NCBI GenBank assembly: GCA_023447635.1
Contig: JAEXNA010000012.1
Coordinates: 47,089-111,088 of the forward strand
DNA length: 64,000 bases
Reading direction: 5' to 3'
Source: Vulcanimicrobiota bacterium
GTDB lineage: Bacteria > Vulcanimicrobiota > Xenobia > Xenobiales > JADMJV01
Shown here piece by piece: positions 50,784 to 58,319 of the stretch. The first letter of the stretch is position 1, and each line of letters opens with the position of its first letter. The notes beneath the pieces were generated by a model. That model saw only the letters and a program-made list of their open reading frames with translations, was not told the DNA's origin and ran no database searches. A program made the position numbers and the translations under genes.

Positions 50784-52133
50784 TCAGGACGGGTTGGAGG
50801 GGGGAGCGTCACCGGAGGCGGAGGGGAGGACTACATCTCGCGTTTCGACGACCCACGGTAGAAGAAACAGAGCTGCCAGTGGGATAAAGCCGACCAGCAT
50901 CATCACCGACAGGATCGAAGACGATCCTGAGGTGCGCGAGGCTACGGTGGCCACCAGAAACGGACCGCCCGCCGTCAGGAAGCGTCCGATGTTGTAGCAG
51001 AAGCCGCTGCCGGTGGCGCGCAGATAGGTGGGGAACAGTTCGGGCAGATAATAGGTGAAGCTGCCCAGCGCGCCAAAACCGGTCAGTCCGACCAGGAATA
51101 GCATACCCAGACGAACGGGCAGCGGCAGGTCTAGCCCGAAGGTGGTCAGGATGGCCAGGCCTGAGATCAAAAAGTAGACGCCGAAGGTGGCTCGTCGGCC
51201 CGCGTGGCGGGCCAGCGGAATCCCCATGAAGGTGCCCAGCAGTCCGCCCGCGTTAAAGATGTCGAAGGCGGTGCTTTTGGTCGACTGTACGAACGTTTTC
51301 AACTCGGCGTCGAGCAGGCCGCGCCCCTGGCCCACTTCACGGGCCAGATGGTCGATCACCAGCGGCAGGAAGGCGTTGCAACTCCACCAGGCCAGCAGCG
51401 CCGTGACCGCCATGGCCGATCCGCTGAAGGTGCGACGACGCATGCGTGGGCTGAACAGTTCGGCAAAGGTCGGTTCCGCGTGAGTCTCCTGGTGTTTCCA
51501 GGTCTCCGGCTCTTTGACGAAGTGGCGAACCACGATGGCAAAAAGGGCCGGGACCAGGCCGAACAGGAAGACGTAGCGCCAGGCGTTCGGGTTGTCGGGC
51601 ATCCACTGGTAGGAGACCAGGTGGCTTAGCCTTCCGGCCATGAAGACGCCCAACGGGGCGGCGCTGTACAGGATCGCTCCGGCCTCCAACCGTTTCTTCT
51701 CCGGGACGACCTCGGCCACCATGGCGGCGCCGGCCGCCCACTCTCCACCTATCCCCAAAGAGGTGATGAAGCGGAACAGCCCCAGCACCCAGAGGTTGGG
51801 AGCGAAGGCGCAGGCGGCGGTGCCCAGCGAGTAGATCAGAATGGTCAGGATCAGGGTGCGGCTACGTCCGATCCGGTCAGCCAGGCGACCAAAGGCGATC
51901 CCCCCGATGGCCCAGCCGATCAGCAGTATCGAGGTCATGATCCCGGTCCAGTAAGTCACCTGCCCGGCCGTCGCGGGGTCCTTCGGGTCGAGCTTCAGCA
52001 GCGCCGGAATGCATGACGCCGAAACGTAGTTGAACAGCAGGGCGTCGAAGGCGTCGAACCCCCACCCCAGCCAGGCTGCGAAGAGGACCGTCCACTGATA
52101 GCCGGTCATCCCCCAAAACTCTTTCGCTTTCAC
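50784..52133 (-). CDS. Major facilitator superfamily transporter (MHS/sialic-acid-type)
   Basis: 449 residues from GTG 52133. Twelve hydrophobic segments, the motif between helices 2 and 3 is GRLADRIGRSRTL, and GIGGEWAAGAAMVAEVVPEKKR in helix 5 is the signature of the metabolite:H+ symporter and sialate-transporter branch. A later copy is ARHAGRRATF. Substrates in this branch are organic acids or osmolytes; I cannot say which. It is divergent from the next plus-strand gene. Confidence 0.9.
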   Translation of the reverse strand: MKAKEFWGMTGYQWTVLFAAWLGWGFDAFDALLFNYVSASCIPALLKLDPKDPATAGQVTYWTGIMTSILLIGWAIGGIAFGRLADRIGRSRTLILTILIYSLGTAACAFAPNLWVLGLFRFITSLGIGGEWAAGAAMVAEVVPEKKRLEAGAILYSAAPLGVFMAGRLSHLVSYQWMPDNPNAWRYVFLFGLVPALFAIVVRHFVKEPETWKHQETHAEPTFAELFSPRMRRRTFSGSAMAVTALLAWWSCNAFLPLVIDHLAREVGQGRGLLDAELKTFVQSTKSTAFDIFNAGGLLGTFMGIPLARHAGRRATFGVYFLISGLAILTTFGLDLPLPVRLGMLFLVGLTGFGALGSFTYYLPELFPTYLRATGSGFCYNIGRFLTAGGPFLVATVASRTSGSSSILSVMMLVGFIPLAALFLLPWVVETRDVVLPSASGDAPPSNPS

Positions 52134-52266
52134 CCGCGGGGAATTCGCAGTACGACAGGTTGCCGCCTTCCGTACCGTGGAGCGAACCCACGAGGGAGGA
52201 GGCGGGGGCTGTCGCGGTTGAAATTTTCTCTTTGTGGCGGAGGCAAGCGTTCAAGATTCCGGGTAC

Positions 52267-52914
52267 ATGTCGAGCATGGATACAGCCGAAATGCGTTTGC
52301 TCACCGTTCCCCAGTTCGCCCGCCGCGTCAACAGCTCGGTCGATGAAGTCCTGGCGCTGATCGCCAGTCGCGACATCAAGGCGCTGCGGCCCGACCCGGA
52401 AGGCGGCTACCGCGTGTTGGAGACGGAAGTGGACCGCATTCTGCAAGACAAGATGCGCATCCGTCCGTTGGAGAAGGCCGAGGGTTCGCCTCGCCCCTCG
52501 ATCCTGGAGCCTCCCACCATCCATAAGGTTCCCGCCCCCGCCAAGGCTCCGCGTCCCGCCGTCGAACCGACGCCGGCCCGCAACGTGGCCATGGAGACCC
52601 ACCTGACGGTGGTCACCTCGCTGGAGACCGCGCGGGCCGACAACGCCCGCCTCGAGCGTCGCAACTCGGCGCTGCAGGCCGAACTGTTCCAGTATCGCCA
52701 GATGCTCGAAGGGCAGTCCGAGGAGATGGCCGAGCTGAAGGCTCGCCTGGAGACGACCAGCCGGAATCTGGACAGCGCTTTGCAGGGGTTGGAGACGGAG
52801 CGCAAGGCGACCAGAGGGGAGCAGGCCGCCGCGGCCGCCCTTCGCTCGGAGCTAGAGGCGGCGCAGGCCGCCGCGGCGGTCAAGAAGAGCTTCTGGCAGC
52901 GCCTCTTCGGCTAG
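52267..52914 (+). CDS. MerR/excisionase-like DNA-binding and coiled-coil protein
   Basis: 215 residues from ATG 52267; GTG 52234, ATG 52276 or ATG 52291 are possible. The N-terminal 70 residues resemble an excisionase/MerR-type winged helix (RLLTVPQFARRVNSSVDEVLALIASRDIKALRPDPEGGYRV). A Pro/Ala linker follows, then a long coiled coil (about 110-200, LETARADNARLERRNSALQ, with heptads) and a C-terminal FWQRLFG that could contact the membrane. It may be a DNA- or cell-pole-binding organiser, not a classical MerR activator. An array of TTCGAA repeats starts just after its stop. Confidence 0.6.
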   Translation: MSSMDTAEMRLLTVPQFARRVNSSVDEVLALIASRDIKALRPDPEGGYRVLETEVDRILQDKMRIRPLEKAEGSPRPSILEPPTIHKVPAPAKAPRPAVEPTPARNVAMETHLTVVTSLETARADNARLERRNSALQAELFQYRQMLEGQSEEMAELKARLETTSRNLDSALQGLETERKATRGEQAAAAALRSELEAAQAAAAVKKSFWQRLFG

Positions 52915-52920
52915 GCCGCG

Positions 52921-53105
52921 CGGAGTTGCCGTTTCGAATAGGCCAGGGTTGTTCACTTCGAACGCGCAACGCGGCCTTGTCTGCTTCGAATGGGCCAAGT
53001 TTGCTCACTTCGAACGAGCAACGCGGAGTTGTCCGCTTCGAATAGGCCAAGCTTGCTCACTTCGAGCGCTCAACGCGGCGCTGTCTGTTTCGAACAGGCC
53101 AGATC
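52921..53105. repeat. TTCGAA array C, 52-bp unit
   Basis: TTCGAA or TTCGAG begins at 52933, 52957, 52985, 53009, 53037, 53061 and 53089: spacing alternates 24 and 28 bp six times without exception. The unit also contains CAACGCGG at 52968, 53019 and 53071. The reverse complement matches the array at 56029-56166. Positions are read directly. No gene is supported in it. Confidence 0.85.
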
Positions 53106-53172
53106 GCCCGGTTCCGCCTGCTCAGAATTTACTTCGTCCTATGTCGACGAGGTTTCCGGTAGGTCCAGGGTT

Positions 53173-54273
53173 TCAAGTCAGCGTCCAGCGCCATCCCTTT
53201 TCGGTGGCGCCAGATTCGAGCATGCCTTCGACGCGGGAAAACATCGCCTCCAGCGCCCGGGGCTCGAGGTGGGGGGAAAGTTCGGCGCTAATCGCCTCGC
53301 GCTGGCTCAGGAAGTCGGCCAGCATCTGGCGCTCGCCGGGGTTCAGCACGACCTTACTGGCGAAGTCGTAGTTGATAGTCAGCCCCTGGTAGCCATTTTT
53401 CAACGGGAACGCCAGACCGTGATCGATCGGCACTGAGCGTCCTTCTTCGGTGATCAGGAAATTGCGGTTATGGCGGTCCAGGTTGCCGATGACGTTGTCG
53501 AAGATCGCCACGCGCCGGTAGGCGTCTTGCTCGGGCTGCTTCTTGAGCCAGCCGGCCGCGTCGTCGTTGACCCAGGCTTTGTCCACCATCAGAGTGGCCA
53601 CGCCGGTTTCTCCGTCGATCTCGCGCTCGACCGTCGGAGGGACGCGGGCGTAGTGACCCAGCCGTTTGTCCACCAGGTAAGCGGCCACCTCACGGCGGTT
53701 CTCACTGCCGCCCGGCACGTGGCGGCGCAGCACGTCGCCGCTTTCGGCGCCTTTCCAGAGAAAACGCAGGCCGTCGTCGGCGGTGCGGATCTTGGCCGAG
53801 CGCGAGCCCGAGGTCGACTGCTGGGCCCCTTCCGAAGGCAGCGGCGAGGTTCGCAGCATGGTCTCGAGCGCCTCGAAGTTGGCCCGTCGCTCGGTCAGTG
53901 TGGTGCGCTCTTGTAAGGTGGCGTGGTAAAGGTCGCTGGCCGCCGCCGACTGGGTGGCCTGCTGGCGCGAGTTGGACAACATGCGGGCGGTGAACAGGCC
54001 GAAACCGCTGGCCCCCAACATCATGCCGGCGATCAAAGGCGGGAACGAGATGGCGGCCACGGCCGCCGTTCCGGCCATTCCCAGCAGGGCGCCCTGAGCG
54101 ACCCAGCGACCGATTTTGCCGGTCAGGCGCCCTCGCTCGACGCCCTCGGAGGCTAGATAGCTGTCGGCCGGGGTCGAGGAGCCTTTTTCGGGCTCTGGCG
54201 TCAGCGAACGCGAGGTCGCCTGCAGCCGGGTGGCGCGAAAGTCCGGGGAAGCTATCGAAGCACCGAGGATCAC
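53173..54273 (-). CDS. Membrane protein with PI3/PI4-kinase-like C-terminal domain
   Basis: 366 residues from GTG 54273; the ribosome site is weak. A leader with STPADSYLASEG is followed by a hydrophobic hairpin (about 60-105, WVAQGALLGMAGTAAVAAIS and PPLIAGMMLGASGFGLF), then a soluble region. The C-terminal half has the catalytic loop GNLDRHNRNFLI and the metal loop VPIDHGLAFP, as in bacterial PI3/PI4-kinase-like proteins, with the supporting REVAAYLVDKRLGHYARVPPTVE. It may phosphorylate a lipid or a protein. The active residues N, D, R, H, N and D are kept. Confidence 0.72.
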   Translation of the reverse strand: MILGASIASPDFRATRLQATSRSLTPEPEKGSSTPADSYLASEGVERGRLTGKIGRWVAQGALLGMAGTAAVAAISFPPLIAGMMLGASGFGLFTARMLSNSRQQATQSAAASDLYHATLQERTTLTERRANFEALETMLRTSPLPSEGAQQSTSGSRSAKIRTADDGLRFLWKGAESGDVLRRHVPGGSENRREVAAYLVDKRLGHYARVPPTVEREIDGETGVATLMVDKAWVNDDAAGWLKKQPEQDAYRRVAIFDNVIGNLDRHNRNFLITEEGRSVPIDHGLAFPLKNGYQGLTINYDFASKVVLNPGERQMLADFLSQREAISAELSPHLEPRALEAMFSRVEGMLESGATEKGWRWTLT

Positions 54274-54354
54274 GAGAGAAGAATTCTTCGCCCTTCAAGC
54301 TTCCTCCCCCTGACGACGGAAGGGTGAGACAGCGCGTTTCCTTAAGCGTTGGTG

Positions 54355-54792
54355 ATGACGCGTAAAGAGACGGTAGAGTACGAGTTTCATCACCTGGGGA
54401 TTCCCACGACCGAGGTTCGGTCGGGCGAACGTTACAGCGAGCGGTTCCGGATGTACACCAGCGAGACGACCTGCGGTCTGGCCCGTGTGCAGTACCACCG
54501 GTTCGAACCCGGAAGCTCCCTGCATCCGCTGATCCAGTCGACCCCTCATGTGGCGTTCAAGGTCAGCGACCTGGACCGCGCCGTCGAGGGGGGCGAGCTG
54601 ATCCTGGGGCCCTACGAACCGATCCCGGGGTTCCGAGTGGCCATGGTGGTCGACGGCGGGCAACCGATAGAACTGGTGCAGACCGACCTTAGCGACGAGG
54701 ACCTGTGGGCCCGCGCGGAGACCGGGCTGAATCTGCTCTACAGTGCGAGCGAGGTTGAACCTTCGGGCGAAGCCGAGGCGCCTGCGGCCTAG
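54355..54792 (+). CDS. Glyoxalase/VOC-superfamily-like protein
   Basis: 145 residues from ATG 54355, with in-frame GTG 54352 and TTG 54349 just upstream. YEFHHLGIPTTEVRSGERYSERFRMY is a typical VOC start with a His ligand, and HVAFKVSDLDRAVEGGELI follows. The C-terminal Glu (GGQPIELVQTD) could be the second ligand. Family members are metal-dependent lyases, dioxygenases or antibiotic-binding proteins. The ending is acidic. It faces the small gene on the other strand. Confidence 0.8.
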   Translation: MTRKETVEYEFHHLGIPTTEVRSGERYSERFRMYTSETTCGLARVQYHRFEPGSSLHPLIQSTPHVAFKVSDLDRAVEGGELILGPYEPIPGFRVAMVVDGGQPIELVQTDLSDEDLWARAETGLNLLYSASEVEPSGEAEAPAA

Positions 54793-54807
54793 AGGCCTCT
54801 AGGCCGG

Positions 54808-55134
54808 TTAGAGAAGCGTTCCGTTCTGGGGTAGCGGCGACGGCGTGATGGACGCGCCCGCGTTGCTGTTCATGGGCAGAATCGGCTGGAACATGCGGGG
54901 CGCCAGCAGCGTCCCGCTTCCCGTCTGCGGCTGGCTGCGTTGGAACGCCTGCCCCATCTGACGCAGCAGCATCACCGAGTCGGTCGGCTGGGCGCCGTTG
55001 GACGAGGTGAACGAGTCAGACAGATTCAGGGTGGCCCCTTCGCTGCCGCTCGAAGCGGTACCCGGCCTGGAGGCCCCAAGCTGAGGCAGAGCTACCTGAT
55101 GAGACTGTGAAGTCGAAGTGTCGAGCAAAGTCAT
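54808..55134 (-). CDS. Small low-complexity Ser/Thr/Gln/Pro-rich protein
   Basis: 108 residues from ATG 55134, with GGGAGGG just upstream. It is mostly Ser, Thr, Gln, Pro and Gly with no membrane segment, and includes LNLSDSFTSSNG. The D-S-F stretch after a Ser/Thr/Pro-rich leader recurs in the propeller-like protein at 10976 (PVDTFSKG) and the PI-kinase-like protein at 53173 (PADSYLAS). The function is unknown; it may be a disordered secreted or regulatory protein. Confidence 0.6.
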   Translation of the reverse strand: MTLLDTSTSQSHQVALPQLGASRPGTASSGSEGATLNLSDSFTSSNGAQPTDSVMLLRQMGQAFQRSQPQTGSGTLLAPRMFQPILPMNSNAGASITPSPLPQNGTLL

Positions 55135-55246
55135 CCCTCCCGTGGACTACAAGTTGTATTTTAGACCACGATTGTTGACAGATTGTGAAGTTCCCGACGA
55201 ATCTTGTGAACAAGGGATGGCGAGGTGGTCCTGGGAAGGGCCGGGC

Positions 55247-56008
55247 ATGACTCTCCCCTCCCCCTTCAAGCTGGCCACCTGGAACGTCAACGGACTGCGC
55301 GCCCGCGCGGCTCAACTGGCGGAATGGCTGGACCTCGAGCAGCCCGACGTGGTCTGCCTGCAAGAGATCCGGGTTACCTTAGAGCAGGTGCCCGCCGACC
55401 TGTGGGCCCGACCGGGCTACAGTTGCTACTGGCACGGCGGAGGCAAAGGCTACTCCGGCACGGCCATCCTGGTGGCCGACCGACTGGGGAAGCCGACAAT
55501 CTCGCATCCGGACTTCGATTTCGAGAGCCGGGTGGTCGAGGCCCAATTGGGCGACCACCACTTTCTCTCGGTCTATGTGCCGAACGGAGGCAAGGACTTC
55601 GCGGCCAAACTACGCTTCTGGGAGGCGATGGAGGCCCATCTGCAGGGGCTGGCCGACCAGGGGAAGAGCGTGCTGCTGGCGGGAGACTTGAACATCACCC
55701 GTTCCGACATGGATCTGCACCCGAAGGAGAGAAAGCCCAACGCCATTGGGCAGTTGCCCCAAGAGCGCGAGCTTTTCGAGCGCCTGCTGGGGCGGGGCTA
55801 CGTCGACGTGCAGCGAGCGCTGCATCCGGACGACGCCGACATTTTTAGCTGGTGGGCGCCCTGGCGCCAGATGCGTCAGCGCAACATCGGCTGGCGAATC
55901 GACTACCTGTTGGCCAGCCGCGACCTCGCGGCGCGCGCCGTCTCCTGCGTCAGCCAGCGCGAGACCGGCACCTCGGACCACGCGCCCGTGGTCGGCGTGT
56001 TCGCCTGA
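55247..56008 (+). CDS. xthA: Exodeoxyribonuclease III
   Basis: 253 residues from ATG 55247 with GGGAAGG upstream. All motifs of the family are present: TWNVNGLRAR, CLQEIR (usually LQETK), YSGTAILV, VYVPNG, LAGDLNITRSDMD, IDYLLAS and TSDHAPVVGVF. It repairs abasic sites and removes nucleotides from 3' ends of duplex DNA. A TTCGAA repeat array of the opposite orientation to the one at 52.9 kb begins right after its stop. Confidence 0.93.
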   Translation: MTLPSPFKLATWNVNGLRARAAQLAEWLDLEQPDVVCLQEIRVTLEQVPADLWARPGYSCYWHGGGKGYSGTAILVADRLGKPTISHPDFDFESRVVEAQLGDHHFLSVYVPNGGKDFAAKLRFWEAMEAHLQGLADQGKSVLLAGDLNITRSDMDLHPKERKPNAIGQLPQERELFERLLGRGYVDVQRALHPDDADIFSWWAPWRQMRQRNIGWRIDYLLASRDLAARAVSCVSQRETGTSDHAPVVGVFA

Positions 56009-56028
56009 GTCGGCGGGAGCGGGCGCGG

Positions 56029-56166
56029 CCCGCGTGGCGCGTTCGAGGCGGGCAAGCTTGGCCTGTTCGAAGCGGACAAGACCGCGTTGCGCGTTCGAGG
56101 CGGGCAAGCTTGGCCTGTTCGAAGCGGCAAGTCCGCGTTGCGCGTTCGAAGCGGGCAAGCTTGGCC
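56029..56166. repeat. TTCGAA array D, 52-bp unit, opposite orientation
   Basis: TTCGAA or TTCGAG begins at 56042, 56066, 56094, 56118 and 56145, spacing 24, 28, 24 and 27. The unit reads GCGTTGCGCGTTCGA, then GGGCAAGCTTGGCC, and repeats. Its reverse complement matches the array at 52921-53105, so one family occurs twice in the window, inverted. Confidence 0.85.
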
Positions 56167-56186
56167 AGCCGGGGTTTCGGTTGGTC

Positions 56187-56714
56187 TTACGACGTGACGA
56201 CCAGCAGCGCGTAGCCTCGCCGCACCGTCTCCTGCAGGAAAAGCCGGAACGGTCCGACCTGCTTCATCACCCAGTCCAGCAGGGCGGCGCGGTCCGGATC
56301 GCGGTTCCAGAAGCCGGGTGAGATCTGCAGTTCGGTCATCCGGTCGGGATCGAAGCGAGCCCGCAGCGTTGCATCGTCGATGCCTTGCACCGCCTCGTTC
56401 CAGCCTTTCACCTGGTCCGGACTCAGAGCCCGAGGCGGCACCTCGAAGTCGCTGTCGTCCCATTCGAGCTCAACCCCGCCTTCTACGATGTAGCCCAGCG
56501 GCGGGCCCGCGCCCCAGTCGGTCCCGGTGAACAGGTAGCTGACCGCGTGCCAGGCCTTGTCCAGACTGCACCAGTCTTCGGGACGCTCTTCCAGACCGAG
56601 TTCGAAAGTCTCGAGTTCGGCCGGAGCCAGCGCTTCCATACAAAGTTCGGGACGCTGGACCATCTTCTCCAGGATTTCCGGCGAGACCGCCTGGAGCGAG
56701 ACGTAAATTCCCAT
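56187..56714 (-). CDS. YfbM/DUF1877 family protein
   Basis: 175 residues from ATG 56714. MGIYVSLQAVSPEILEKM is the hallmark start of YfbM-like proteins. The middle has LDKAWHAVSYLFTG, then PLGYIVEGGVEL and AVQGIDDATLRARFD. Homologues are widespread cytoplasmic proteins whose role is not known. It follows the repeat array in the opposite orientation to exonuclease III. Confidence 0.88.
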   Translation of the reverse strand: MGIYVSLQAVSPEILEKMVQRPELCMEALAPAELETFELGLEERPEDWCSLDKAWHAVSYLFTGTDWGAGPPLGYIVEGGVELEWDDSDFEVPPRALSPDQVKGWNEAVQGIDDATLRARFDPDRMTELQISPGFWNRDPDRAALLDWVMKQVGPFRLFLQETVRRGYALLVVTS

Positions 56715-56761
56715 TTTTGCTCTCTTCTCTTTCTAAGGCGCCGAAGACGCCCACGCCGTGG

Positions 56762-58228
56762 TTAGCCGGCCTGCAGCAGGCCGCGTAAGGTGGCTTCGTC
56801 GATCGGTTTGTCCAGCACCCGCTCGAACCCCGCCGCCAGCGCTTGCTCGGTCGAAGCGGCAGCGTCCCCGGTCAGCGCCAGCAGGCGTAGGGAGCGCGTC
56901 TCAGGCCCCGAGCGCAGCAGATGGGCCAGGGCGAATCCGTCCATCCCGCCCGGCAGCCCGAGGTCGCAAAGGACCAGATCGGGCGCCCCGTCCGAGATGG
57001 CGGCCAGCCCTGCTTCAGCGGAAGGGCAGCCGACGGCCGACGCGCCCAGGCGTTCGAGCATGCGCACCACCACGTTGAGGGCCAGGGGGTTGTCCTCGAC
57101 CACCACCACCCGAGGACGCTGGACCGAAGTTCGAGCGGCTTCCAGAAGCTGGGACAGGCGGTCCAGGTCGACCGGTTTGACCAGGTGATGGTCGAACCCC
57201 GCGGCCAGCGCTTCCGCCCGGTCGCGCTCCTGGCCGTAGCCGGTGATCGCGAGCAGTTCTCCCCGGAAGCCCGCCTCGCGGACTTCGCGGGCCAGTTCGT
57301 AGCCGTTCTTGCGCGGCAGGCCGACATCGAACAGCCCGATGTCGGGCAAGAATCTCTGGTATTCCGCCAGACCGGACTCGCCGTCGTAGGCGGTGGCGAC
57401 CTCGAAGTCGTGCGCCTCGAGCCACATGGCCATCGTGTCGGCCCCGTCCACGTTGTCGTCCACCACCAGCACCCGTCGGGGACGGTCCGAGGTCGTGGGG
57501 AAGGCGGAGGGGAGCGGGAGGGGAGGAGCCGCCGGGGCGGCGGCCTGGAAGGGGAGGAGGAGCGTCCAGTCCCGACCAGGGGTCTCCTGGAGTGTGGCCC
57601 CCAGAGCGTCGGCCAGGCGCTCGGCCAGCAGGCGGCGATAATCGGCCCGGGCGGGAGAGGCCTCGGCGGCCTCGGAGCCTCCAACCTCTCCTCCTCCAAC
57701 CGCCTCTCCTCCAACCTCAGCGCCTCCACCCCCACCGGAGGGTCCCTCCAACCGGCAGACAAAGGCCAGCTCCTCACTGGTCAGGTCGGCCTGCAAGGTC
57801 CAACTGCTGCCGGCCGAAGCCGCCCTGGAAAGGGAGCCCAGCAGGCAGCTCAGGCAGCGCCCCAGCATCTCCGGGTCGGTGGCAAACCAGAGCTCGGGCG
57901 CCTGCACCTTCAAGCTTTGCTCCCGTCCCTCCAACCCCGGCCGCAGGCGCTTTCCCACCCCTTCCAGGAGCGCTTCAAGCTCACAGCTCTGTTGGCTAGG
58001 AGTGGGAGCCGAATTTAGCAGTCGCAGGTAGGTCGAAGCGTCTTCCAGCACGCTCTTCATCTGCTCGGAACTGCGGCGTAGCGAAGACTGCAGCCGCTCC
58101 CGCTGTTCGCCTTCCGGGCCTCCGACGGAGGCGCAAAGGTCTAGCCCCCCGTGCAGGGCCGCGAACGGATCCTTGAGCTCGTGCAGCAGGTCCCGCAGGA
58201 AGGCGATAGAGGGCTCGGATTCGCGCAT
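56762..58228 (-). CDS. Hybrid histidine kinase-like protein with two receiver domains and decayed ATPase
   Basis: 488 residues from ATG 58228. His16 lies in a HisKA-like helix (LLHELKDPFAALHG). The HATPase-like region (about 70-240) lacks the N-box Asn (CLSCLLGSLSRAA), has a Gly/Glu/Ala-rich linker (about 165-185) where the catalytic G boxes should be, and no clear DxGxG. Two receivers follow: the first with Asp in GLFDVGLPRKNGYELA (about 250-370), the second with Asp in LVLCDLGLPGGMDG (about 375-488). It is probably a phosphorelay hub driven by other kinases. Confidence 0.78.
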   Translation of the reverse strand: MRESEPSIAFLRDLLHELKDPFAALHGGLDLCASVGGPEGEQRERLQSSLRRSSEQMKSVLEDASTYLRLLNSAPTPSQQSCELEALLEGVGKRLRPGLEGREQSLKVQAPELWFATDPEMLGRCLSCLLGSLSRAASAGSSWTLQADLTSEELAFVCRLEGPSGGGGGAEVGGEAVGGGEVGGSEAAEASPARADYRRLLAERLADALGATLQETPGRDWTLLLPFQAAAPAAPPLPLPSAFPTTSDRPRRVLVVDDNVDGADTMAMWLEAHDFEVATAYDGESGLAEYQRFLPDIGLFDVGLPRKNGYELAREVREAGFRGELLAITGYGQERDRAEALAAGFDHHLVKPVDLDRLSQLLEAARTSVQRPRVVVVEDNPLALNVVVRMLERLGASAVGCPSAEAGLAAISDGAPDLVLCDLGLPGGMDGFALAHLLRSGPETRSLRLLALTGDAAASTEQALAAGFERVLDKPIDEATLRGLLQAG

Positions 58229-58319
58229 TGGCCATGAGACTTCGAGCGCGCGCGGTCGGTCCCTGTGCCGGAAACGGGTTGGAGACGAAAGTATGGGTTC
58301 AGGCGCACGCCCCGGTATG

